A stretch of DNA of 64,000 nucleotides. Origin: CAVZTX01 sp963778375 (GTDB lineage: Bacteria; Chloroflexota; Ktedonobacteria; Ktedonobacterales; Ktedonobacteraceae). Each line of letters starts with the position of its first letter. Position 1 is the first letter of the stretch. Of the stretch, positions 44,940 through 52,857 are shown piece by piece. A program made the translations under genes and the position numbers. The notes under the pieces were generated by a model, which saw only the letters and a program-made list of their open reading frames with translations, made no database searches and was not told where the DNA came from. The stretch covers positions 62,001 to 126,000 of the forward strand of contig CAVZTX010000024.1 of NCBI GenBank assembly GCA_963778375.1, in the 5' to 3' direction.

Positions 44940-45642
44940 CCAATGTTACGTTTTGCCCCTTAACCGATGCTTTCAGTTCGGCTGGTGATCCCAGCGCTAC
45001 CACATTTCCCAAATGCATGATCGCGATACGGTCGCAGAGGCTGTCGGCCTCTTCCATGTAGTGGGTGGTCAAAAAGATGGTCATTCCCGACTCGGAACGT
45101 AGTTGTCCAAGATGCTCCCAGACAGCTTTACGAGCTACAGGGTCAAGACCGACGGTAGGCTCATCCAAGAAGAGTACCTGGGGTTGGTGCAGCATTGCTT
45201 GAGCCACTTCGAGGCGACGGATCATGCCGCCGGAGTAGGTTCGTACAAGTTTATCCGCGGCGTCCTGCAAGCCCATGAACGTGAGGGCCTGGCGAACCTT
45301 TGAGGTGCGCTGCTCACGGGGTAGATCGTACAATTTCGCGAAGACAAGCAGGTTCTCGTAGCCGGTGAGATTTCCATCTGCCGAGAGAGCCTGTGGCACA
45401 TAGCCAATACGTCTGCGCACGGCCATCTGCTGGTGCATTACGTCGAAGCCTACAACGGATGCTTTGCCGGATGTAGGTGGTAGAAGTGTGGTCAATATTT
45501 TGATGATCGTGCTTTTGCCAGCTCCATTGGGACCGAGTAGACCAAAGACTTCACCATCGTTGACCGCAAAGTTCACGGAATTGACCGCGGTGAGGTCACC
45601 GAAGCGTTTGACCAGGTCATGAACCTCTATAATGGTACTCAT
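44842..45642 (-). CDS. ABC exporter ATPase (DrrA-like)
   Basis: A 266-aa ATPase from ATG 45642 (MSTIIEVHDLVKRFGDL): Walker A GLLGPNGAGKSTI, Q-loop, signature YSGGMIRRLEVAQAM, Walker B VLFLDEPTVGLD, H-loop TTHYMEE, and the DrrA-type C-terminal LDDVFTHYTG. An open frame extends 62 codons further upstream without a ribosome site. Forms a two-gene exporter with the permease at 44016; the MarR gene is directly upstream. Confidence 0.92.
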   Translation of the reverse strand: MSTIIEVHDLVKRFGDLTAVNSVNFAVNDGEVFGLLGPNGAGKSTIIKILTTLLPPTSGKASVVGFDVMHQQMAVRRRIGYVPQALSADGNLTGYENLLVFAKLYDLPREQRTSKVRQALTFMGLQDAADKLVRTYSGGMIRRLEVAQAMLHQPQVLFLDEPTVGLDPVARKAVWEHLGQLRSESGMTIFLTTHYMEEADSLCDRIAIMHLGNVVALGSPAELKASVKGQNVTLDDVFTHYTGNALESGGSYRETARTRRTARRLG

Positions 45643-45664
45643 ATGCTCTTTCTTTTCTTCATCA

Positions 45665-46114
45665 TCAACGTTTCTTGAGCGCGACTCCTGCTTCCTGGGA
45701 GCTATCTGCTGCCTCCAGGACGCGTTCAATGAGTCGCTGTAACTGATCCTGTTCGTGCTGTTCCAATGGTGCGAGCAGGTGTGTGAGGAGTTCACGTCGC
45801 TGTCGCTGCCACTCTTCAATTCGTTCAATGCCCTGATGGGTGAGCATCACACAAACCATGCGCTCGTCGTCAGCTTGACGTTCGCGCGTTACCAATCCAG
45901 CTTTTTCCAGGCGTTTGCAGGCGGTGGTAGCTGAACTGCCTGTGATGCCAAGCGCGTCGGCTACTTCGCCGATACTGAGCGATTCTCTACGGCGCAGGAG
46001 GCGCAACAGCCAATATTGTTCGGGCGTCATTTCAGCACGGTGAACCGGGTGCGAGGCGCGGCGAATGAGGTGGTATAGGGACAGCACATCGTCCACAAGG
46101 TGATCTAGTGCCAT
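45665..46114 (-). CDS. MarR family transcriptional regulator
   Basis: 149 aa from ATG 46114 (MALDHLVDDVLSLYHLI), preferred because GAAGGGAGGCCT precedes it. Winged helix: LSIGEVADALGITGSSATTACKRLEKAGLVTR and the wing DDERMV. Lies 22 bases before the exporter ATPase and presumably represses the marR-ATPase-permease operon in response to a drug-like ligand. Confidence 0.9.
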   Translation of the reverse strand: MALDHLVDDVLSLYHLIRRASHPVHRAEMTPEQYWLLRLLRRRESLSIGEVADALGITGSSATTACKRLEKAGLVTRERQADDERMVCVMLTHQGIERIEEWQRQRRELLTHLLAPLEQHEQDQLQRLIERVLEAADSSQEAGVALKKR

Positions 46115-46160
46115 AGGCCTCCCTTCTCTCATAACAATGATATCTTTATATTCAATTATA

Positions 46161-46171
46161 TTGATTATCAA
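46161..46171. promoter_or_regulatory. candidate MarR operator
   Basis: TTGATTATCAA is a perfect odd palindrome 47 bases upstream of the MarR start, within an A+T-rich stretch (ATATTCAATTATA) typical of MarR autoregulatory sites. Confidence 0.45.
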
Positions 46172-46290
46172 GGTTTTTGTCAAATGACGTGAGAAACTAA
46201 ACAGATGGATTCTTATCCGATCTTGTCCTATCTTATTAGTATGAGGTTTTAGAAGATCGGGTTACGGTTCAGCAAAAAAGGAGAATAAGT

Positions 46291-47232
46291 ATGACAAAAG
46301 CGAGACCATTCCGTTTTGGTGTGGCAGCAGAGAGCGCTCCGTCGCGTGAGCAGTGGATTACGTTGGTGCATAGAGCAGAGGAATTGGGTTATGACACATT
46401 TCTGCTAGCGGATCACTATGTCAATGAGTTTCCTCCAATCGCGGCACTTATGGCAACGGCGGATGCTTCGAGTAAGCTGCGAGTGGGAAGTTATGTTTTC
46501 GATAATGACTTTCGACACCCGGCACTGCTAGCCAAGGAGATTGCGACGCTTGATCTGCTTTCTGGCGGACGCTTTGAATTGGGTATTGGGGCGGGATGGC
46601 ATCGTGAAGAATATGATCAGGTGGGTTTGCCGTTTGAAAGCGCTGGAGTGAGAATTAGTCACCTGGAAGAGGCGCTGCATATCATCAAGCAGTTTTTCAT
46701 GGAGGAGACGGTTAATTTTACCGGTAAATATTACACGGTGAATGGTCTGAAGGCTTTTCCAAAGGCTGTACAGCGCCCGCATCCGCCGATTTTTATTGGG
46801 GGTGGCGGGAAGAGATTGCTGTCGATAGCAGGACGGGAGGCTGACATTGTCGGGTTGCATCTGAAGGTGAATGATGATGGGACTGTTGATGCTTGGGAGC
46901 GATCTGAGGAGGGGATTGCGCAAAAGGTGGAATGGGTGCGGCAGGCGGCAGGGGAGCGGTTCGAGGCGCTGGAGTTTAATTTTCTGATGAGAACTGTGAT
47001 TATTACGGAGGATAGGCAGCAAGCGGCGGAAGAGTATGTTCGTGAGAGGGGAAGTTCTGGGATGACGGTGGAACAACTTTTGGCAAGTCCTTATGTGCTG
47101 ATTGGGAGTGTGGAGCAGTTGGTTGAACGGTTGCAAAGGTTGCGTGAGGTGTTTGGGGTTTCGTATTTTGTGGTGGGGGATGAGCATATGGAGGTGTTTG
47201 CGGAGGTGGTTGGTCGGCTGACAGGTACTTAG
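46291..47232 (+). CDS. F420-dependent LLM-class oxidoreductase
   Basis: A 313-aa TIM-barrel flavin-like enzyme of the luciferase-like monooxygenase family (TIGR03621 type, F420-dependent): FRFGVAAESAPSREQW, DTFLLADHYVNEFPPIAAL, GRFELGIGAGWHREEYDQVG and PPIFIGGGGKRLLSIAGREAD. Ribosome site AAAAAGGAGAATAAGT. G+T codon use rises towards the 3' end (many GGG/TTG), unlike its neighbours, a hint of different ancestry. Substrate unknown. The gene points away from the MarR-exporter unit. Confidence 0.88.
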   Translation: MTKARPFRFGVAAESAPSREQWITLVHRAEELGYDTFLLADHYVNEFPPIAALMATADASSKLRVGSYVFDNDFRHPALLAKEIATLDLLSGGRFELGIGAGWHREEYDQVGLPFESAGVRISHLEEALHIIKQFFMEETVNFTGKYYTVNGLKAFPKAVQRPHPPIFIGGGGKRLLSIAGREADIVGLHLKVNDDGTVDAWERSEEGIAQKVEWVRQAAGERFEALEFNFLMRTVIITEDRQQAAEEYVRERGSSGMTVEQLLASPYVLIGSVEQLVERLQRLREVFGVSYFVVGDEHMEVFAEVVGRLTGT

Positions 47233-47346
47233 ATTTTCTATGATACGCATTCGGATTTTCAGCTTCCATTGTGGATGTAAGCTGACTCTCCTTTGGCCGA
47301 ATGGCAAATACATCGCATCGTAGATTGATCGAAACGAGGTGATCGA

Positions 47347-47515
47347 ACCCAAAGGGCAATACCGTTTAGATAAGTGCAAAGGCTGTACATCTATGAGGGG
47401 CATCAGTCCCCTCACAGAGACCCATTGTCGGTTTGACTATGACTCCTTGTTGAGTGTCGCCCGATGCTCGTCGGAGCACAACTTCTTCTTATCTAAATGG
47501 TATTGACCCAAAGGG
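47347..47515. mobile_element. 149-bp MITE with 18-bp terminal repeats and 10-bp target duplication
   Basis: Terminal inverted repeats CAATACCGTTTAGATAAG (47357-47374) and CTTATCTAAATGGTATTG (47488-47505) match at 17 of 18 positions. The element is flanked on both sides by the identical ACCCAAAGGG (47347-47356 and 47506-47515). The inside holds a TGAGGGG/CCCCTCA hairpin and no open frame, so it is non-autonomous. The 10-bp duplication suggests an IS4-like transposase supplied in trans (inference). Confidence 0.85.
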
Positions 47516-47536
47516 GTTAGTGACAAGAAAACCTAT

Positions 47537-47956
47537 TTAGCGTATTTTTTCGGGAGCGATCTTCAGCAAGATACGCACCTGATTCGGCTGTCCGTAGCGA
47601 TACTCCGCGTGTCCAAGATTCCGCTGAATGAGTTGCTTGAATTGAAGGTCGGCCCTTTCTTTTGTGATTTCAACAACGCGGCCACGAATACTTATTGCAT
47701 GCTCCCAATGAGCTGGATCTATGACACTGATCATGATACGTGGATCGCGCCGAACATTCCGAAGCTTTTGATAACCTTCAACGGTGTTGATCAGAATGTA
47801 CGTTCCATCGGTATCTATCCATGTCTGCGTCATCTGTGGTGATCCATCAGGCATGATTGTCGCAAAAAAGCAGATAACACGCTTCTGCAGGAGTTGTTGG
47901 AGTTCGGCTGAAAGTTCGATCAAGTATTCACCTTTCTCTTCTTCTAGAATATTCAA
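47537..47956 (-). CDS. PPOX-class F420-dependent enzyme
   Basis: A 139-aa split-barrel protein of the pyridoxamine-5'-phosphate-oxidase superfamily (TIGR03618 type). Family marks: FFATIMPDGSPQMTQTWIDTDG, INTVEGYQKLRNVRRDPRIMISV, RGRVVEI and a C-terminal VRILLKIAPEKIR. Such enzymes bind F420 or FMN and reduce or oxidise small substrates. The loop before the last strand is shorter than in most homologues. Confidence 0.88.
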   Translation of the reverse strand: MNILEEEKGEYLIELSAELQQLLQKRVICFFATIMPDGSPQMTQTWIDTDGTYILINTVEGYQKLRNVRRDPRIMISVIDPAHWEHAISIRGRVVEITKERADLQFKQLIQRNLGHAEYRYGQPNQVRILLKIAPEKIR

Positions 47957-48166
47957 ACGATATTAGTGCACTATTGAAGGCTGATAATCCCTTCGGGTAA
48001 GGGCAGAAGTGGGGAGTGCTCCATCGCTATCATCCTCCTGGAAAAATGAACATACCTTCCCTACATCTCATTCAAGAGTATATCACTTAACAACAAACAA
48101 GCGGTATTCTCCCCAAATGTGAGGGTGATCCTCGTTTTGACTATTTACAAAGTCCCTTTCCGGCAG

Positions 48167-48256
48167 GTGACTACTACAACCCTGGATGAACTGGCTAAGG
48201 CTCTTGGAGTTCCGGCAACTCAGCTTATAGAAGACGTGCCAGGAACGGTCGATTAG
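48167..48256 (+). pseudogene. XRE-type HTH C-terminal remnant
   Basis: An open frame with VTTTTLDELAKALGVPATQL matches the last helix pair of XRE-family domains (TLxKLAKALGVP). There is no start, recognition helix or ribosome site upstream, so it is a fragment. Confidence 0.4.
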
Positions 48257-48291
48257 GCACTATTGATCAGTTTATTCAGCGTGAGCAGCTA

Positions 48292-48319
48292 TTGACAAGA
48301 AGGGTAGAGTAATCTATAA
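48292..48319 (+). promoter_or_regulatory. sigma-70-type promoter of tRNA-Arg
   Basis: TTGACA (48292-48297), 16-base spacer, TATAAT (48314-48319), both consensus, 15 bases before the tRNA. Confidence 0.85.
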
Positions 48320-48333
48320 TCCATGACGTACCT

Positions 48334-48407
48334 TGATCCCGTAGCTCAGTGGATAGAGCGATAGATTGCGGATCTATAGGTCGCAGGTTCAAATCCTGTC
48401 GGGATCG
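48334..48407 (+). tRNA. tRNA-Arg (anticodon GCG)
   Basis: Cloverleaf complete: acceptor GATCCCG/CGGGATC, D arm GCTC…GAGC, anticodon stem ATAGA/TCTAT with loop TTGCGGA (anticodon GCG, Arg CGC), T arm GCAGG-TTCAAAT-CCTGT, discriminator G, no encoded CCA. Most bacteria read CGN with an A34/inosine tRNA, so GCG is of interest. Confidence 0.93.
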
Positions 48408-48474
48408 CTAATTAATATGTGTGATATGACTATGGCGTCCAATTCTCAGAGGGTGGGAAGGGGCGTCATCTTTT

Positions 48475-49212
48475 ATGCCCTGGAACTTTTCAGGGAGAAA
48501 GGTGCGGGACTTGAAAGTATCATTCTGGTTTGTTGTGATTGCTTGTGTGTTTGTTACTTGCCTGATTACCGCGAATATTATCGCGGTCAAGATTGTTTCG
48601 GTGTGGGTGTTCCTGGTGCCCGCGGGTATTATTATTTTTCCATTGAGCTACTTGTTTGGGGATGTGCTGACGGAGGTTTATGGATACGCGGCGGCGAGAC
48701 GGGTGATCTGGTTGGGGTTTGGGTGTAATTTGTTGGCGGTGGTTGCAATTTATCTGGGCGGACTTTTGCCGATTGTGCCATTCCAGCAGCAGGAGGGGTT
48801 GCAGGTGGCTTATAGTGCTGTGCTGGGATTTACTCCGCGATTGCTGCTTGCTTCGTTTATTGCTTATCTGATTGGGGAGTTTACTAATTCGTTTATACTT
48901 GCGAAGTTGAAGATTGTGACGAAGGGGCGCTGGTTGTGGACGCGGACAATTGGCTCTACGCTGGTCGGTGAGGGGCTGGATACGGTGATTTTTATCAGTA
49001 TTGCTTTTTGGGGTATTCTGACTCCGCAAGGTATCCTGACGGCGATTCTGACGCAGTGGATTTTCAAGGTGGTGTATGAGGTGGTTGCGACGCCGTTTAC
49101 GTACCTGGTGGTAGGTTTCCTGAAACGGCGGGAGAATCTCGATACTTTTGATTATCGTACTAATTTTAGCCCTGTTGTTTTCCGAAGGAGGTTGACTGAG
49201 GGTCAGGGGTGA
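48475..49212 (+). CDS. queuosine precursor transporter (YhhQ/VUT family)
   Basis: A 245-aa membrane protein with six helices; FVTCLITANIIAVKIVSVW, IFPLSYLFGDVLTEVYGYAAARRVIW and LWTRTIGSTLVGEGLDTVIFI are the VUT/YhhQ signatures (transport of preQ0/preQ1). ATG 48475 has no ribosome site; TTG 48511 (LKVSFWF) lies behind AGAAAGG and may be the real start. The 3' end overlaps the convergent XRE-ATPase gene by 47 bases. G+T-rich coding resembles the 3' part of the LLM gene. Confidence 0.9.
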   Translation: MPWNFSGRKVRDLKVSFWFVVIACVFVTCLITANIIAVKIVSVWVFLVPAGIIIFPLSYLFGDVLTEVYGYAAARRVIWLGFGCNLLAVVAIYLGGLLPIVPFQQQEGLQVAYSAVLGFTPRLLLASFIAYLIGEFTNSFILAKLKIVTKGRWLWTRTIGSTLVGEGLDTVIFISIAFWGILTPQGILTAILTQWIFKVVYEVVATPFTYLVVGFLKRRENLDTFDYRTNFSPVVFRRRLTEGQG

Positions 49213-51976
49213 GGGTTGTGGGCAGTTGTTTTTGTGGATATTGGGGGCGTTCTGCAACTATCCCTACGGGTTTCTCGAAGGTCAGCACCTGCTCTTGTGT
49301 CATTGTTCGCCCCTGGTTCCACAGAGTATTGAATGTTTCCTCGCCTAATTGGGATTGTACCTGCCGTCTGAATTGTTCATAGGCTTGCTGCATGATGGGG
49401 GGGACTGTTGCATTGAGATCGGCACGCAATCGTTCCGCTATGCCCCACAGGCGTGCTGACTGGGCTAATTGGTCTTGCGAGGCACTTACACTCGCCAAAC
49501 CCTCTAGATAGAAGGCCATAAATACCTGGTTGCCGACTGCACGACTGAGCACAAAGCCCTCCTCAAACAAGCAGTAGGAGGTCTCGTACCTCTGTTCAAA
49601 GAATGCTGTCCAGCCCAGACCGTAGATGCCCCAGGCTATGCGCTCCTGCCAACCTCCTATCTTTGCAAGATCAAGACCCTCCTGCAGGAACGTGTGTGCT
49701 GTCCTGGTTTCGCCTTGAATCAGGTGTACCAGGCCTATCAGGATCAGTGCATATGCGATGCTGTCTTTATCGTCTACCTCTTTGGCAAGCGGAAGGCTTT
49801 CCTCCAGCAGAGTCTGCGCTCTGAGCACATTCCCCTGGAAGAAGACTGCATTTGCCAGGAGGTTCAGTGTCTGTGCAATCATTGCGACGAGGCCAGCCTT
49901 TCTGTAAAATACGAGGCTTTCCTCCAGAAAGGAACTTGCCCTGCTGTACTTCCCCTGGATGAGAAAGACATCCGCCAGGGTGAGCAATGTATCGTTGATT
50001 CCTGGTATATCGCCTAGTTCTTTGAAAAGCGTTACCCCTTCTTCGAGCAGGTCATTTGCCTTGCCATTCTCGCCACGGAGCATCGCTACGTTTCCCAGTT
50101 CCCTTAGGGCACGTGCGGTGCCACGCGTATCATCCTGTTGGCGGGAGAGTGCCAGGCTCTTGTTGAGCCATGTCTCCGCCTGGTCTAAGTCACCCTGTTT
50201 GCTCGCGATGAACCCGGCGGTTGCGAACGCTTTTGTCCGATAGAGTATGGAAACACCCTGGCTATTGGCCAGGGCCCGTTCCAGCGTAGTCCGCCCATAG
50301 CTCCCGTTTCCACGCATAAGCCAGAACTTACCCAGTGCAGTTGTCAGGCGCAGACCCAGTTCGCGATTTGCTTCCTGCCCTGCCTCATCCAGAAACCATT
50401 GCAGTGCTACTTGCAAATTGTTGTATTCATGTTCTAAGCGGGCCAACCAACTGGCCTGCTCTCGACCTGACAGGTGCTGTTCTGCCTCCTCTGCCAGCCG
50501 CAAATAGTACATCGCATGCGCATTACGTGCCCGTTCTATTTCTCCACTCGCTTCCAGGCATTCCAATCCATACTCGCGAATTATCTCAAGCAGGAACAGG
50601 CGGGAGGGTTCTCCTTCCTGCTGTATCGTGAGCAACAGGCTTTTTGAGATGAGCGAGGAGAGGCCATCGAGAATGTAGTGATCCGGTTCAGTTGTGATTT
50701 GGGAGGTTGCCACCGCCTCGGCTGCTTCCATGGTACATCCGCCAACGAAAACGGAGAGGAGGCGGAATAGTTGCTGTTCCCAGGAGGAGAGCAACTGGTA
50801 GCTCCAATGAAGGGTATTACGAAGGGTTTGCTGTCTCACAGGCAAATCCCGCGGCCCATCTGTTAACACGGTCAATGGATCTGCTAGACGCGCAAGCAGT
50901 TCCTGGGGCGACAGGAGTTTGATGCGCGCTGCTGCTAGCTCAATGGCCAGGGGAAGCCCGTCCAACCGAAGACAGATTTTAGCAATGACTGCTGCATTGG
51001 CAGTGGTGAGTTGGAAATCAGGTTTGATGGCTTGTGCGCGTTGCAAGAAGAGTGCAACTGCGGCATACTCGGCAAGCGCCTCATCAGCAGGGGGGTGCTT
51101 CCGGTTCGGGAGCGCCAGGGGTGAGACGTGGAACTCATATTCGCCCTGTACTTGTAACACGGCGCGACTGGTGATAAGCACTTTCAGTTGTGGGCAGCGC
51201 GCAAGCAATTCCATCAACTGCGGTGCGGCCTGCACCAACTGTTCGAAGTTATCCAATAGAAGGAGTTGCTGCTTATCGCGCAGAGCTATTTGAAGGAGGT
51301 CGAACGGGGACCACTGTTCGGTTTCCTTCAGTCCAAGTGAGTGGTTGATGGCAGGGATGACTAGCGCGGGATCCTGAAGCGCGGCCAGCGGGACAAACCC
51401 AACGCCGTTGCTGAAGTCCGCAGACATCTCTGCAGCGATACGCAGCGCCAAGCGAGTTTTCCCGATGCCCCCTGCACCAGTGAGTGTGACTAAGCGTACC
51501 TCTGGCCGTTGGAGTAGTGTACTGATCGCTACCACATCTTCATCGCGCCCGATGAGTGGGGTGAGTGGAAGCGGCAGGGTGTTGTCTCGAAAGGTCAGAA
51601 GGTCAGCTCGGTAAGTGCTCTCTACGTGTTCTGGTGTGAATGCAATGAAGGTCTGTTCCGCTATCGTCCTCTGCCCGGTTTCGTATACCGTTGAAGATGT
51701 TGCCTGTGGAACTGGTGCTGGTTGGGAAGGCTGTTCCTCCGGAGTCTCGCCTTCGAGCTGGCTCAACCCCAATTCACGGATGCTTTTGCCGAAGAGCTGG
51801 CAGAGCCTCTCGATATAGTAGGCGCTGGGAAAGGCCGTCCCGTTTTCCCAACGACTGACATTGAGCGAGAGGGGAGCACTGATGCGGTCGGCGACCTGCT
51901 GCTGGGTCCAACCGCGCTCCTTGCGAGCCGCTCTCAGGAGTCTATTATGCGTGGCATATGCTGCTTTCTTGACCAT
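49166..51976 (-). CDS. XRE HTH-ATPase-TPR regulator
   Basis: 936 aa. N-terminal XRE domain (AARKERGWTQQQVADRIS…VSRWENG, residues ~15-48), a Pro/Gln linker, then a STAND/LuxR-type ATPase (LTPLIGRDEDV, P-loop LTGAGGIGKTRLA ~160, LLLLDNFEQLV, ITSRAVL) and ~10 TPR units to ~900. The ATPase-TPR part closely resembles the middle of the kinase protein at 52858 (LxxLIGRD…LVTLTGxGGIGKTRL), so the two are paralogues with swapped ends. It begins 39 bases after the sigma-factor gene, probably one operon. Cytoplasmic sensor-regulator; inducer unknown. Confidence 0.9.
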   Translation of the reverse strand: MVKKAAYATHNRLLRAARKERGWTQQQVADRISAPLSLNVSRWENGTAFPSAYYIERLCQLFGKSIRELGLSQLEGETPEEQPSQPAPVPQATSSTVYETGQRTIAEQTFIAFTPEHVESTYRADLLTFRDNTLPLPLTPLIGRDEDVVAISTLLQRPEVRLVTLTGAGGIGKTRLALRIAAEMSADFSNGVGFVPLAALQDPALVIPAINHSLGLKETEQWSPFDLLQIALRDKQQLLLLDNFEQLVQAAPQLMELLARCPQLKVLITSRAVLQVQGEYEFHVSPLALPNRKHPPADEALAEYAAVALFLQRAQAIKPDFQLTTANAAVIAKICLRLDGLPLAIELAAARIKLLSPQELLARLADPLTVLTDGPRDLPVRQQTLRNTLHWSYQLLSSWEQQLFRLLSVFVGGCTMEAAEAVATSQITTEPDHYILDGLSSLISKSLLLTIQQEGEPSRLFLLEIIREYGLECLEASGEIERARNAHAMYYLRLAEEAEQHLSGREQASWLARLEHEYNNLQVALQWFLDEAGQEANRELGLRLTTALGKFWLMRGNGSYGRTTLERALANSQGVSILYRTKAFATAGFIASKQGDLDQAETWLNKSLALSRQQDDTRGTARALRELGNVAMLRGENGKANDLLEEGVTLFKELGDIPGINDTLLTLADVFLIQGKYSRASSFLEESLVFYRKAGLVAMIAQTLNLLANAVFFQGNVLRAQTLLEESLPLAKEVDDKDSIAYALILIGLVHLIQGETRTAHTFLQEGLDLAKIGGWQERIAWGIYGLGWTAFFEQRYETSYCLFEEGFVLSRAVGNQVFMAFYLEGLASVSASQDQLAQSARLWGIAERLRADLNATVPPIMQQAYEQFRRQVQSQLGEETFNTLWNQGRTMTQEQVLTFEKPVGIVAERPQYPQKQLPTTLTPDPQSTSFGKQQG

Positions 51977-52015
51977 AATCCTTCTCGTGAATTGAGAATC
52001 TGTCTCTCAATAAGC

Positions 52016-52555
52016 TCAATCTCTATCAGCCATGGTGAATTCGAGCGTAGCTGCTCTATTTAAGGCGCGGAACTGGAGCGTTTTTACGTTGGTTTCTGTC
52101 AGCCCCATTAGTTGAGATGCCTCTCTCACTGTTAGTTTGAGTAGGAAACGGTAGGTTAAGACTTCTCTATATCGTTTAGGTAGTTGTTGGAGGATAGATT
52201 GTACTCGTTCTGCAGGGTTGTTGTTCTCAGGTGTTGCCTCCTCTGTGGGGATTTCCCAACCGACTTCTAAGAGAGCGTCAAGCGAATTGGTTGGCATGCG
52301 TTTTATCAAGCGCCAGTAATCAATGAGGGTGGTGTGGGCAACCCGGAAGAGCCAGCTTCGTGTGCTTTGAGAGCTATGTTGATCATCGAGATGTCGTACA
52401 GCCTTCAGAAAGACCTCTGATGTCAGGTCTTCCGCCACTTCCCGGCTTTTCACCTGAACGTAGATGAATCGATAGATTTGCGTGAGGTTCTCCTGATAGA
52501 AGGTCACTAAGTTCTGGGTGTTCGGATTGGCTTGTGTTAGTGTGCCTGTGTTCAT
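52016..52555 (-). CDS. ECF-like RNA polymerase sigma factor
   Basis: 179 aa from ATG 52555 (MNTGTLTQ), chosen because AGGGGTGATAAAGTT precedes it. Region 2: IYRFIYVQVKSREVAEDLTSEVFLKAV (residues ~27-53) with RSWLFRVAHTTLIDYWR; region 4: LPKRYREVLTYRFLLKLTVREASQLMGLTETNVKTLQFRALNRA. No anti-sigma gene adjoins; the XRE-ATPase-TPR protein downstream may take that part (inference). Confidence 0.9.
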   Translation of the reverse strand: MNTGTLTQANPNTQNLVTFYQENLTQIYRFIYVQVKSREVAEDLTSEVFLKAVRHLDDQHSSQSTRSWLFRVAHTTLIDYWRLIKRMPTNSLDALLEVGWEIPTEEATPENNNPAERVQSILQQLPKRYREVLTYRFLLKLTVREASQLMGLTETNVKTLQFRALNRAATLEFTMADRD

Positions 52556-52857
52556 AACTTTATCACCCCTGGGCAGTACCTTATGCTGTTTCACAGTGAC
52601 CATGTCAGGATACGGCAGCGTAAAGTGCCGCGGTGAGCCAAGCTTTGATGGGATCGTGGTATGTTCACTGTGAGTATGTATTCATATCCTGCAATGCAAT
52701 AGCAGTATAACCGAGGCAATGGAAAGCACGCATCGGAAATACTTCGCAATTTAGCAGCCATTTTCGGCATGAGAGGAAATGCTCATATGCGAAGTTTTGC
52801 CCATAGTACAGTGAGTACCGCTCAGTATGCCCTCTATGCTTCCATACAAGATAGTTG
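52556..52857. other. gap between kinase gene and sigma gene
   Basis: About 300 bases. A 68-codon minus-strand frame (52665-52871) spans it but lacks a ribosome site and overlaps the kinase stop. No repeats or hairpins of note; presumably the sigma-gene promoter. Confidence 0.45.

Larger units (their letters stand above)
47957..48333. other. gap before tRNA-Arg with an HTH remnant
   Basis: Apart from the XRE-like remnant (48167-48256) and the tRNA promoter (48292-48319), nothing is recognised in these ~380 bases. Confidence 0.5.

Noticed and set aside
46528..47415. 295-codon minus-strand frame across the LLM oxidoreductase
   Set aside because: Antisense shadow of a well-supported gene in a G+T-rich stretch; product is a low-complexity Arg/His/Leu/Pro chain without a family.
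48520..49257. 245-codon minus-strand frame across the queuosine transporter
   Set aside because: Same effect: antisense of a membrane protein gene with strong family motifs; the product is rich in Asn/Gln/Arg and resembles nothing.
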